Shown in pieces: positions 26,140 to 33,947 of a stretch of DNA of 49,048 nucleotides (position 1 is the first letter of the stretch; every line of letters begins with the position of its first letter). Made by a program: the position numbers and the translations under genes. Origin of the DNA: Parvibaculum sp. (lineage in GTDB: Bacteria > Pseudomonadota > Alphaproteobacteria > Parvibaculales > Parvibaculaceae); contig NZ_NYVD01000101.1 in the NCBI RefSeq assembly GCF_002684405.1, forward strand, positions 1-49,048. The letters are read 5' to 3'. Below the pieces are notes generated by a model, which had not been told where the DNA came from, did no database searches, and saw only the letters and a list, made by a program, of their open reading frames with translations.

Positions 26140-27123
26140 ATGTATTTGTCTCCCGCATATGTCACAGTTCTCGAATCCACACTCAGGCAGCTTGGATACG
26201 ACGCGTCGGAATTTGCGCGGACCTATAGCGAACCGTTGCGCGAGAAGGATCTCTACGATCTGTGCTGCCGCGCCGTGGACATCTCGCACGGCCATGCGGA
26301 GCTGCCGCTTCTGGTCGGCACGGGATTTCACCTGGGCACGCATGGGCTGTTCGGACATGCGCTGATGAGCTGCCAGACATTGCGGCAGGCGGCGAGGATT
26401 CTCGTGCGCTACAACCCGATCAATGGCGACAAGGGACGGGTGCAGGTCGTCTTCGCAGATGAGTCGGTGGTGGTTTCCTACTTTCCGGCCTTCAGCGTGC
26501 CCGGCGCGCCGAACTTTCTCACGGATCTGTTTTTCTCCGCCGTGTCGACGGCACTGAGGGAACTGATCGGCCGCCACCTCGAAACGGCGCAGCTGGAGCT
26601 TTCCTACACGCCGTCCATTCCCGAAGAGCGATATTCCGATATCGTCGGCATACCGACCACCTATGGACATCTCGCCAACCGGTTGATCGGTCCGGCCGAT
26701 GTTCTGGACCGCCCGCTTCCGGCCGCCCATATCTCGACGGCCGACGCCTATCTGCGCCAATGCGAGAAGCTGCTTCAGCGGATGGAGGAAAGTCACGGCT
26801 ATCAGAACATCGTGCGGCGCCTTTTGATGACGTCCCGCTCGAGCCTGCCCAACGCGGCTGAAATCGCCGACAAGCTCAATATGAGTCCGCGAACCCTGCG
26901 CCGGCGGCTTCTGGACGAGGGAACGAGCTATCAGGCCATCGTGAACGAGGTCAGGAGCTATCTCGCCTGCGAATATCTGCGCGACACCGATATCAGCGTG
27001 TCGGAAATCGGCGTCCTTCTGGGGTTCGAGGATATTTCCAATTTTCGAAATGCCTTCAAGCGCTGGACCGGCGTCTCGCCACGCGATTACCGCCGGCAGG
27101 CGCGGCAAGCCGAAAGCACCTAG
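26140..27123 (+). CDS. AraC-family transcriptional regulator (second paralogue)
   Basis: Transcription factor of 327 aa with the same architecture as the AraC protein at 23026-24099. The N-terminal ligand-binding domain contains 'GTHGLFGHALMSCQTLRQAA'. The C-terminal double helix-turn-helix is seen in 'IADKLNMSPRTLRRRLLDEG' and 'VSEIGVLLGFEDISNFRNAF', ending KRWTGVSPRDYR. The start ATG follows AGGAGT. It is divergent from DUF1329. Two related regulators interleaved with DUF1302 and DUF1329 suggest either one regulator per target or an activator pair sensing related ligands; the sequence does not decide. Confidence 0.9.
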   Translation: MYLSPAYVTVLESTLRQLGYDASEFARTYSEPLREKDLYDLCCRAVDISHGHAELPLLVGTGFHLGTHGLFGHALMSCQTLRQAARILVRYNPINGDKGRVQVVFADESVVVSYFPAFSVPGAPNFLTDLFFSAVSTALRELIGRHLETAQLELSYTPSIPEERYSDIVGIPTTYGHLANRLIGPADVLDRPLPAAHISTADAYLRQCEKLLQRMEESHGYQNIVRRLLMTSRSSLPNAAEIADKLNMSPRTLRRRLLDEGTSYQAIVNEVRSYLACEYLRDTDISVSEIGVLLGFEDISNFRNAFKRWTGVSPRDYRRQARQAEST

Positions 27124-27169
27124 CGCGTCGCCCGCCACATCCATTCGCTCAGGATTCCGCGTCCGACAC

Positions 27170-28426
27170 TCAGCTCGCCAAGGCCCGTGCAATCGTCTGC
27201 CAGGCCGCCAGGCGCAAGGGCTCTTCGCTGCCGGTCGGGTCCGGATCAGTGGAAAACTGCACGATCACGGTTTCGGCCGTCGGCGCGATCCATAGGCGTT
27301 GACCGAACTGGCCCCGAGCGGCGAATGAATCGAACTCGTCGTGAAAGAACCACCACTGATTGTGATAGGAGCCCCCCGGATAGGACATGGGATCCCCCTC
27401 GAACACATCGCGATCTCCGGCTTTCCCGATTTCCGCGATGACGCTGTCTGGTACGATTCGAGTGCCGTTGAACATGCCGTTGCAGCGAAGCATTTCGCCG
27501 AACCGCGCCAGGTCGCGGGCCGTCGCGGAAAGTCCGCCGGCGGCCCATTCGGTGCCGCCCAGATCCACGAAAAACGAGGCATCGTGCTCCGCGCCCAGTT
27601 TCGACCAGAGACGATCGCCGATGAGTTGGTCGAGGCTCTTGCCGGTGACACGCCGCAAGATCCAGCCAAGCATGTCGGTGCTGCCATTGTCATAGCGAAA
27701 GGCGCCACCATGGGGCACCGTTGCAGTATTTGTCGCCAGCGTTTCATAGACGCCTTTCGGCCCCGCATAATCCGGACCGCCATCGATGAATCCAAGCGCG
27801 GCGAGGTACCCCACCTGCACCTGCCCCGGCACGCGCGGCGGAAAGGCGCTGAAGTCGAAGTGAGCCTGCATATCCTGCAACTGCTGCACCGTCGCCTCGC
27901 CCAGCGCCGTTCCCTGAAGCTCCGGCACATAGGTCCCCGCGGCGGCGCCACGGTCGATCTCGCCCTCCTGGATGAGCCATTCGACCAGCAGGCCGACAAA
28001 TCCCTTTGTGCAGGAAAACAATGCGTGCAGCGTCGATGCCGTCATATCTCCGAAATAGCGCTCGAAAACGACCTCGCCCCGATGCACAACCAAGAGCGCA
28101 TCGACGGCCGACCGCCTATAAAAATCCTGCATCGGAAGGGTGTCGTTTCCCTCAAAGGCTATGGGCAGGCTATCGACATCCAGTCGCTGTCCATAGCCGA
28201 AGGGGGTGATTGCCTCTTCTCCTCGGGAAACGCGCGTCGTGGGAAACAGCCGAGACTGATTCATGAAGCTCCAGCGCAAATGCCCGGGCGCCATCATGTT
28301 TGCGCGCGTGACGCGTTTTTCCGGCGGCGGAGGAAAACCGACCATGATTCCCAAATCGCTCGGCGCATCGAGATTGGGCGCGAGCGGCGCTGCTTGCTGC
28401 GGAGCCTTGTCGGCGGGGCGTGTCAT
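27170..28426 (-). CDS. beta-lactamase-fold serine hydrolase
   Basis: Serine hydrolase of 418 aa of the class C beta-lactamase / NylB-like superfamily. The catalytic SxxK is S138-C-T-K141 (LFSCTKGFVG) and the YxN motif is Y245-D-N247 (FRYDNGSTD). A conserved-type 'GGLSATARDLARFGEML' follows. Family members cleave amides or esters, including 6-aminohexanoate oligomers and short-chain esters; the substrate is unknown. No signal peptide is evident, which argues for a cytoplasmic enzyme. Start: ATG at 28426; the frame is open to 28492 but the added residues look unlike protein. It lies 76 bp downstream of the small UxaA-like gene and is probably the third gene of that operon. Confidence 0.85.
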   Translation of the reverse strand: MTRPADKAPQQAAPLAPNLDAPSDLGIMVGFPPPPEKRVTRANMMAPGHLRWSFMNQSRLFPTTRVSRGEEAITPFGYGQRLDVDSLPIAFEGNDTLPMQDFYRRSAVDALLVVHRGEVVFERYFGDMTASTLHALFSCTKGFVGLLVEWLIQEGEIDRGAAAGTYVPELQGTALGEATVQQLQDMQAHFDFSAFPPRVPGQVQVGYLAALGFIDGGPDYAGPKGVYETLATNTATVPHGGAFRYDNGSTDMLGWILRRVTGKSLDQLIGDRLWSKLGAEHDASFFVDLGGTEWAAGGLSATARDLARFGEMLRCNGMFNGTRIVPDSVIAEIGKAGDRDVFEGDPMSYPGGSYHNQWWFFHDEFDSFAARGQFGQRLWIAPTAETVIVQFSTDPDPTGSEEPLRLAAWQTIARALAS

Positions 28427-28502
28427 TGGTTCTTCAAACCTTCTTCTCGTCGAGGCGTGACACTCGGTTTTGCCGATACGGGAACACTTCAATCGACCCG
28501 TA

Positions 28503-28799
28503 TCAGGAAACCCCGTAGCGCATACTTTTCAAATTCTGGATGTGGAGATGCATCCCGCAACCGACCGGCGCCGATGTCACGCCGATGGCCTCTCCTCCCT
28601 TGATCACCGAAATTCCCTCCGCGAGATCCCGCATCGCGAATTTGTGGTAGAGCGGAATGTCTTCTTTCACTTCCAGTTCACGTGCCCCGTCCGGCGTGAC
28701 AATGCGCACCATGGCACCTGCCTTCAACGGGACAAGGGCCAATGCGACATCATCATCCGTATGCAGCATGAATCCGGCATATCGAGGTTCGCCGGCCAT
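28503..28799 (-). CDS. UxaA-like dehydratase small subunit (SAF domain)
   Basis: Small SAF-domain protein of 98 aa, corresponding to the N-terminal domain of altronate/galactarate dehydratases and to the small subunit of two-gene versions (SuyA-like). Typical features are an N-terminal His (MLHTDDDVALAL), 'IPLYHKFAMRDLAEG' with a conserved HK, 'VIKGGEAIGVTS' and 'GMHLHIQNLKS' with the paired histidines. Its start overlaps the stop of the large-subunit gene by one base (TGATG), so the two subunits are translationally coupled. Together they should dehydrate a sugar acid or eliminate from a similar alpha-hydroxy acid. Confidence 0.85.
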   Translation of the reverse strand: MAGEPRYAGFMLHTDDDVALALVPLKAGAMVRIVTPDGARELEVKEDIPLYHKFAMRDLAEGISVIKGGEAIGVTSAPVGCGMHLHIQNLKSMRYGVS

Positions 28800-29965
28800 C
28801 AGAGCGTTTCTCCGTTTCGGCTGATCGTTTCATCGCCTTCTCCCAGGATCTCCCCGAAGGTGTATGCCCCGGAAGCGACATCCATCATCTGCTCCAGCAA
28901 TGCCTTTGTGGCGTCATCGAAGGTCGTTTCTCCGGTCAGAATTCCACTGGCGTCGAAATCGATCTGCTCGGTCAGCTCGCGGCACGCCACCGCGTTGGCC
29001 GACAGCTTGACCGTCGGCGCCAGCAGACTGACGAAGCTGTTGCCCGGACCGGTCGTGAACAGCACCATATGCGCGCCCGCCGCGACAAAACCGGAAAGCG
29101 ATTCCGTGGAATAGAAGGGCTGATCCATCAGCCAAAGTCCGGGACCGGCGGGGGCTTCGCCATGTTGCAGCACGCCGCAAACAGGCGAGCTGCCAGTCTT
29201 CATGACGGCGCCCAGCGACTTCTCCTCAAGCGTGGAAAGCCCCATCGCGATGTTGGCCGGCCCCGGATTGCTGCCGATCAGATCTATCCCGGCTGCCTCG
29301 GCCCGTTTCATGCGCCGGTCGACGGCTTCTCTCAGACGTTCGGCGACGGCGGGCGTTGCCGCCCGTTTCTCCAGAAGATGTTCCGCCCCGAACCACTCCA
29401 TCGTCTCGCCGCCCATCACACGACCGCCGCCGGCAACAACGGCGTCGGCGATACGGCCCACGAGCGGATTGGACGCGACCCCGGAACTGGTATCGGAACG
29501 CCCGCATTCGACGCCGATGCATAGCTCCGACAAGCTGGCAGGGCTACGGCGCGCGGCGGACAGCTCCTTCAGAAGCCTGGCCCCGGCCCGCATTGCGGCA
29601 TCCGTCAACCGAAGACCGTCATGCCCGTAATCATCCAGCACCAGCTTCGCCGCGGGGCGGCCCGACGCCTCGACAATGCGGTGATACAAATTTCCCTCGA
29701 TGGGATTGCAGCTGATCACAAGGACCGCACCGACATTGGGATGCGTTGCGAAACCGGACAACATCCGCCGGCGAAGCACTGCATCTTCCCCGATAATTCC
29801 CCCCGTATAGGGGATCGTGATCAGCTTGGCCTGAGGAAGGGCCGCCGCGACACGCCGGGCGATGGGGGTGGTGAGCCCGGACAGAGAAAGTATGAGCAAG
29901 TCATTGCGCAACCCGACCGATCCGTCGGGTCTGCGATAGGCGTCGAAACGATATTCTTCAGTCAT
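28799..29965 (-). CDS. UxaA-like dehydratase large subunit
   Basis: Large catalytic domain of the altronate/galactarate dehydratase and sulfolactate sulfo-lyase family, 388 aa. Family segments are clear: SCNPIEGNLYH, 'IGVECGRSDTSSGVASNPLVG', 'GGETMEWFGAEHLLEKRA', 'GSSPVCGVLQHGEAP' and 'AAGAHMVLFTTGPGNSFVS', including the cysteines that bind metal or an Fe-S centre in this family. The substrate cannot be fixed; altronate, galactarate and sulfolactate are all possible types. Start: ATG at 29965; the frame is open to 29998. First gene of a probable three-gene operon, with a divergent GntR regulator 245 bp upstream and operators between them. Confidence 0.85.
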   Translation of the reverse strand: MTEEYRFDAYRRPDGSVGLRNDLLILSLSGLTTPIARRVAAALPQAKLITIPYTGGIIGEDAVLRRRMLSGFATHPNVGAVLVISCNPIEGNLYHRIVEASGRPAAKLVLDDYGHDGLRLTDAAMRAGARLLKELSAARRSPASLSELCIGVECGRSDTSSGVASNPLVGRIADAVVAGGGRVMGGETMEWFGAEHLLEKRAATPAVAERLREAVDRRMKRAEAAGIDLIGSNPGPANIAMGLSTLEEKSLGAVMKTGSSPVCGVLQHGEAPAGPGLWLMDQPFYSTESLSGFVAAGAHMVLFTTGPGNSFVSLLAPTVKLSANAVACRELTEQIDFDASGILTGETTFDDATKALLEQMMDVASGAYTFGEILGEGDETISRNGETL

Positions 29966-30069
29966 GAATCCGGTTCCACAGCTCAACGAACCACCCAAAT
30001 GCCCGCCTTGCCTCCCTCACGGTTCCCCAACCTTTCCGCGATCGGGTAGCCGCAAGCGATCCGAGCCTT

Positions 30070-30081
30070 ATTGTTGACAAT
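30070..30081. promoter_or_regulatory. GntR/FCD-type operator 1
   Basis: ATTGTTGACAAT is a near palindrome matching the GT-N-AC core of FadR/FCD-subfamily operators. It contains the hexamer TTGACA (30074-30079) on the plus strand, a good -35 for the regulator gene. The sister site at 30154-30165 is its reverse complement. Confidence 0.6.
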
Positions 30082-30153
30082 TTATCTCAGCACGATACCA
30101 AAACACCGGAAAATTGGCGATTATCCTAGGGCAATAGAAGATGATCGAGTATG

Positions 30154-30165
30154 ATTGTCAACAAT
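30154..30165. promoter_or_regulatory. GntR/FCD-type operator 2
   Basis: ATTGTCAACAAT is the exact reverse complement of operator 1, 84 bp away start to start, close to eight helical turns. On the minus strand it contains TTGACA (30162-30157), followed after 18 bp by TCTATT, a plausible promoter for the UxaA operon. Confidence 0.6.
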
Positions 30166-30210
30166 CAATCGTGAATCGCCCGTTTTCGTGACGCCAGAGG
30201 CAGAAACTCT

Positions 30211-30957
30211 ATGGCCGCTTCCCAGGAACCACCCCCCGGCGAAGACAGTCGCCGCACGCACGCCGCGGAAATCGCCGACGCGCTCGAGCAGGAAATCGGC
30301 GCGGGTACAATTCCGCCCGGCACAAAGCTGATTGAGGAAGCTCTCGCCAAACGCTTCGGGGTGTCCCGCGGGCCAGTGCGGGAGGCGTTGAGAATTCTGT
30401 CGCGCGACGATCTGGTGCGGATACGCCCCCATCTCGGCGCTTGCGTGCCGGAGCTGACCCCCAAGGAACTGTCCGATCTCTACGAAGTCCGGACGGCGCT
30501 GTTCGCGGCCGCCATCCGGCTATTCACCCTCCGCCTGCATAACGGCGAACTGAGCGAGGAATCGATTGCCCGATACGCGACCTTCGGCAAGGACCTATGG
30601 GCCGCCAAAGACGCGCCGGCGGAACAATTCGCCCGCCTGAGCCAGAGCGCGGCGCGCTTCATATACAAACATTGCGGCAATCCCGTTCTGCACCGGCACG
30701 CAGAGCGTATCGACCGTCAGGCATTCCTGTTCTATGTGAGATTTGCCAAGCAGGACATGGCGCATCGTCAGCGCTTTCTGACGCTGTCCAATATGCTCGG
30801 TCAGGCCGTCCGGATGGGGGATGCCGATCTTGCGGCAAGCCTGGCCCAGAAGCTGGGCGAGGAAAACCGGCGCACCACCTATGAGCAATATCGCGCGCTG
30901 AAGTCCACCAGCGAACATCCGCAAAAGGATGAGTTCACTCCCCCGATCACGGAGTGA
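30211..30957 (+). CDS. GntR-family transcriptional regulator, FCD subfamily
   Basis: Regulator of 248 aa with an N-terminal winged helix ('IGAGTIPPGTKLIEEALAKR', then FGVSRGPVREALRIL, the classic GntR recognition helix) and a C-terminal all-helical FCD ligand domain. FCD proteins usually repress sugar-acid or organic-acid catabolic operons and release DNA on binding the substrate. It diverges from the UxaA/serine-hydrolase operon, and the gap holds two matching operators, so it very likely controls that operon and itself. The usual FCD metal-binding residues are not all obvious (the region 'RQAFLFYVRFAKQDMAHRQR' contains one candidate His). The start ATG lies ten bases after AGAGG. Confidence 0.92.
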   Translation: MAASQEPPPGEDSRRTHAAEIADALEQEIGAGTIPPGTKLIEEALAKRFGVSRGPVREALRILSRDDLVRIRPHLGACVPELTPKELSDLYEVRTALFAAAIRLFTLRLHNGELSEESIARYATFGKDLWAAKDAPAEQFARLSQSAARFIYKHCGNPVLHRHAERIDRQAFLFYVRFAKQDMAHRQRFLTLSNMLGQAVRMGDADLAASLAQKLGEENRRTTYEQYRALKSTSEHPQKDEFTPPITE

Positions 30958-31015
30958 CATGTTTCCCGATCGCCGCCATGGCGGGCGACGGTCGAGTGTG
31001 GGCGGAAGGAAGGGC

Positions 31016-31089
31016 TGGAGCGGGTGAAGGGAATCGAACCCTCGTCGTAAGCTTGGGAAGCTTCTGCTCTACCATTGAGCTACACCCGC
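31016..31089 (-). tRNA. tRNA-Gly(CCC)
   Basis: On the minus strand the gene opens GCGGGTG, which pairs with CACCCGC to form the acceptor stem. The D arm has GCTC/GAGC, the anticodon loop is TTCCCAA (anticodon CCC, glycine), and the T arm contains GGTTCGATTCC. The discriminator is T and the 3' CCA is encoded. The top pair of the anticodon stem looks mismatched (G-A). The gene stands alone between the GntR gene and the DUF2804 gene. Confidence 0.95.
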
Positions 31090-31159
31090 GCGGCCTTCTT
31101 AGTAGCTTAGCCGTCCCGCCCCGCGCAAGAGGGATCGCGTCGGGAGAAGCGGCAGGGCC

Positions 31160-32179
31160 CTACCAGCGGTTCTTCACTTCCTCGGCAAAGCCCAGCAGGT
31201 CCGTCACCTCCAGCCGGCTGCCATCGTCCAGCACCACATGGCCGGAGAAACGGCCGAAGACCTGATGCTGGATGGAGCGCAGGATCTTGAGATCCACGGC
31301 GCTGCTGCGGTCGATGATGGGTTCGAAACGCATTTCGAAGCGACCGTCATTGCTGCTGAAACTCCAGGGCGCGCCGTCGAACGTGCCTTCGGGGATGTGG
31401 AAGGTCACCTGGTCGAGCTTGTGCGCCGTGCCGTCGACGAAGACCATGTTCTCGGACGCCGCCGAGGTGTCGCCGAAGCCATAGCCGATATTGAAACCGA
31501 AGGGCTTTCCGCCGACGAGGCCCGAGGCCGAGCCCCAATACCATGTGTTGTCATAGGTCCAGACGCCCCGGCCCCAGTCGAGCACGCCGACAGCGGAAGC
31601 CGGGTCGAAGGCAAAGCTCTTGCCGCCGACCGTGACGCCACCGCTCGCGGGCATGCAGTTGATCTTCTGGTTGTAATAGAAGGCGCGCGGCGCATCGGGG
31701 AAGGGCGTCGCGATGACCATGCGGTCCATGGGCGGCTGGCTTAAAAAGATCTCGCCCTTGAGGCCCGCGCCCTTGCCGAAGTCCGGACAGTCGAGCGTCA
31801 GCCGCCGTCCGCCGGGCTCATGCCGGAAGGAGATGTCGATTTTGGGATGATGCTGGACGATATCGCCCGTGTCGGCGCTTTCCGGCAGCTTCATCCTGCC
31901 GCGCGGCAGCGCGGTGACGATGCTTTCCTCGGTCGCTTTCGGCGCGGTGAAATCGAACCAGGTGGTGCCGAGAAGGCCCATATAGCCATTGTCGGCCACC
32001 ACCATGGCAATGCCGTAATCGCCCGCCAGCACGCAGTAATAGTCCCACTCCTTGATGCGGAACCAGGGCGCGCGAATGGCCGAGCGGCGATAGCTTCGCA
32101 CCTCCGACCTCGCCCAGCCCCGTTCGACGAGGTGCCCCTTTGCGTCGAGCAAATCGCCATTCGTCATTTCATGCTGCAT
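31160..32179 (-). CDS. DUF2804 family protein
   Basis: Protein of 339 aa of the DUF2804 family, whose function is unknown. It is rich in beta-strand-like segments and aromatic residues, with motifs such as 'FYYNQKINCMPASG', 'VGVLDWGRGVWTYDNTWYWG' and 'GKPFGFNIGYGFGDTSAASE', reminiscent of lipocalin-like or carotenoid-hydratase-like folds. There is no signal peptide or membrane segment. The start at 32179 has GGGGGA five bases upstream. It diverges from a radical SAM gene across 89 bp, so the two could share regulation. Confidence 0.85.
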   Translation of the reverse strand: MQHEMTNGDLLDAKGHLVERGWARSEVRSYRRSAIRAPWFRIKEWDYYCVLAGDYGIAMVVADNGYMGLLGTTWFDFTAPKATEESIVTALPRGRMKLPESADTGDIVQHHPKIDISFRHEPGGRRLTLDCPDFGKGAGLKGEIFLSQPPMDRMVIATPFPDAPRAFYYNQKINCMPASGGVTVGGKSFAFDPASAVGVLDWGRGVWTYDNTWYWGSASGLVGGKPFGFNIGYGFGDTSAASENMVFVDGTAHKLDQVTFHIPEGTFDGAPWSFSSNDGRFEMRFEPIIDRSSAVDLKILRSIQHQVFGRFSGHVVLDDGSRLEVTDLLGFAEEVKNRW

Positions 32180-32268
32180 CGAATCCCCCTGCGTTCCGGC
32201 CGAAGAGCATAGCCTGCCTCGCAGATTTGTGAATTGCCGTTGCGCCTGACCGCGCTAGTTTCTGAGGC

Positions 32269-33219
32269 ATGACTGTGAAACCCGACAATCTGCCCCGCGA
32301 GAAATTTTCCCATCCGGATGTGACGGCCAAGGAGGAGCGCCGCGCCTCGGTCGGTTTCCGACGGCTGGAGACGCTGTGGATCAACACGGGCACGCTCTGC
32401 AATATCGAATGCGCGCATTGCTACATTCATTCCAGCCCGACCGAGGACCGGCTTTCCTACATCACGCGCGACGAGGCGGCGCGCTATCTCGACGAGATCG
32501 AGGCATTGAAGCTCGGCACGACGGAAATCGCCTTTACCGGGGGCGAGCCCTTCATGAACCCGGATATGTGCGCCATGGCGGAGGACGCGCTCGCGCGCGG
32601 GCATGAGGTGCTGATCCTCACCAATGCCATGCAGCCCATGATGCGCCCAGCGGTAAAAACCGCGCTTCTCGACCTCCGCGCCCGCTTCGGCAATCGCCTG
32701 AAGCTGCGGATCAGCATCGACCACTATCTGGAAGAGCCCCATGACCGGGAACGCGGCGCCGGCAGCTATGCGCGCAGCATTGCGGGCCTGCGCTGGCTTG
32801 CCGCCCACAGTTTTCCGCTCACCGTCGCGGGCCGAACAGCGTGGGGCGAGGAAGAAAGTGTCATGCGCGCGGGCTTTGCCTCGCTCTTCCGCCAGCTGGA
32901 GCTGCCCGTCGATGCGTTCGACCCGGCTTCGCTCATCCTCTTTCCGGAGATGGACGACGAGGCCGATGTGCCGGAGATCACCACTGCCTGCTGGAACATC
33001 CTGCATGTCGACCCGGCGCAGGTGATGTGCGCGACGAGCCGCATGGTGGTGAAACGGAAAGGTGCTGCGGAACCGAGTGTCGTCGCCTGCACCCTGCTTC
33101 CCGACGATCCTCAATTCGATTTCGGGCCGCGGCTCTCGGATGCGCTTCACCCCGTGAAGCTCAACCACCGTCATTGCGCCAAATTCTGCGTGCTGGGCGG
33201 CGGGAGCTGCACTGCGTGA
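32269..33219 (+). CDS. radical SAM protein with C-terminal cysteine cluster
   Basis: Radical SAM enzyme of 316 aa. The 4Fe-4S/SAM motif CxxxCxxC is C44, C48, C51 (TLCNIECAHCYI), with the following 'FTGGEPFMNPD' that contacts SAM. A second group of cysteines fills the C-terminal part: ACWN, MCATS, ACTLL and finally C303, C307 and C314 (HCAKFCVLGGGSC). This resembles the auxiliary-cluster (SPASM/twitch-like) regions of peptide- or protein-modifying members, though spacing does not exactly match a pattern I know. No precursor peptide gene is recognisable next to it. Substrate unknown. The start ATG is preceded by TGAGG. Confidence 0.88.
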   Translation: MTVKPDNLPREKFSHPDVTAKEERRASVGFRRLETLWINTGTLCNIECAHCYIHSSPTEDRLSYITRDEAARYLDEIEALKLGTTEIAFTGGEPFMNPDMCAMAEDALARGHEVLILTNAMQPMMRPAVKTALLDLRARFGNRLKLRISIDHYLEEPHDRERGAGSYARSIAGLRWLAAHSFPLTVAGRTAWGEEESVMRAGFASLFRQLELPVDAFDPASLILFPEMDDEADVPEITTACWNILHVDPAQVMCATSRMVVKRKGAAEPSVVACTLLPDDPQFDFGPRLSDALHPVKLNHRHCAKFCVLGGGSCTA

Positions 33220-33383
33220 GCCGGCGCCAAAGCGCAATGATTTAAATCAAATTTTATCTATTTATTTTCCTCGGCCTCTTTCACAAGTATACGGGTTCCT
33301 CCTTATTGATCCGCTCCTTGCGATATTCTTTTCTTCTCGGGGACAAGATTTCCAATAACCCCCCCAGACGAGGAGGATCGTCC

Positions 33384-33803
33384 ATGAAGAAGATCGCAGT
33401 CACTCTGGTTGCCGCCACGAGCGCATTCGCCATGTGGGCAGGCGCTGCCTCGGCCGACGTGTTCATGACTGGTAAGCAGGTCGCCAAGGAGATCGTCGGC
33501 AACACGATCGAAGGCCAGTATCGCGAATGCGCAGCCGACCGGAACGACTTCCAGGAATATTACGATCCCGACGGCACGATCCGCGGCCGCGAACGCCCCT
33601 GCCGGATGAGCGGCAGCTGGTCGCGTTATGGCGGCTCGTGGGAGGTGAAGGACGGGAAGTTCTGCGTCACGCTGGGCTCCGGCCGTTCCAGCGGATGCTT
33701 CGACTACAATATCGGCAAGGATGGCATGCTGACCCGCTACAATGCGGTTGGCGTGACCGATCTCAAGTTCAAAGTCTATGACGGAAATCCCGACCATCTT
33801 TGA
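33384..33803 (+). CDS. small secreted protein of unknown function
   Basis: Exported protein of 139 aa. The start ATG at 33384 follows a strong GAGGAGGA ribosome site; the upstream-open frame (to 33306) is not coding-like. A signal peptide of about 24 residues ends in AGAASA. The mature protein has four cysteines (YRECAAD, RPCRMSG, KFCVTLG, SGCFDYN), an even number that could form two disulfides. Segments such as 'GTIRGRERPCRMSGSWSRYG' and 'WEVKDGKFCVTLGSG' look like beta strands of a small barrel, as in several DUF-type periplasmic proteins. A terminator follows 22 bp after the stop codon, so it is probably monocistronic. Confidence 0.8.
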   Translation: MKKIAVTLVAATSAFAMWAGAASADVFMTGKQVAKEIVGNTIEGQYRECAADRNDFQEYYDPDGTIRGRERPCRMSGSWSRYGGSWEVKDGKFCVTLGSGRSSGCFDYNIGKDGMLTRYNAVGVTDLKFKVYDGNPDHL

Positions 33804-33824
33804 TGGCGGTCGCAGGATTACAGG

Positions 33825-33860
33825 CGGGCGCGGCCTCATGGGGCGGCGCCCGTTTTCTTT
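33825..33860 (+). terminator. Rho-independent terminator
   Basis: CGGGCGC (33825-33831) pairs with GCGCCCG (33846-33852), followed by TTTTCTTT. It ends the transcript of the small secreted protein gene. Confidence 0.75.
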
Positions 33861-33947
33861 CAGGTAAAGGCAGATCGGACCGCGATGGCGGCGACGACAT
33901 GGAAGGCCGCGCCGGCCTTCATATCACGATGCACACCCTGTCGCCCC

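Noticed and set aside
25796-26158. 120-codon minus-strand frame in the DUF1329/AraC gap
   Set aside because: No ribosome site, no hydrophobic core or motif; it overlaps the regulatory repeats and the AraC start.
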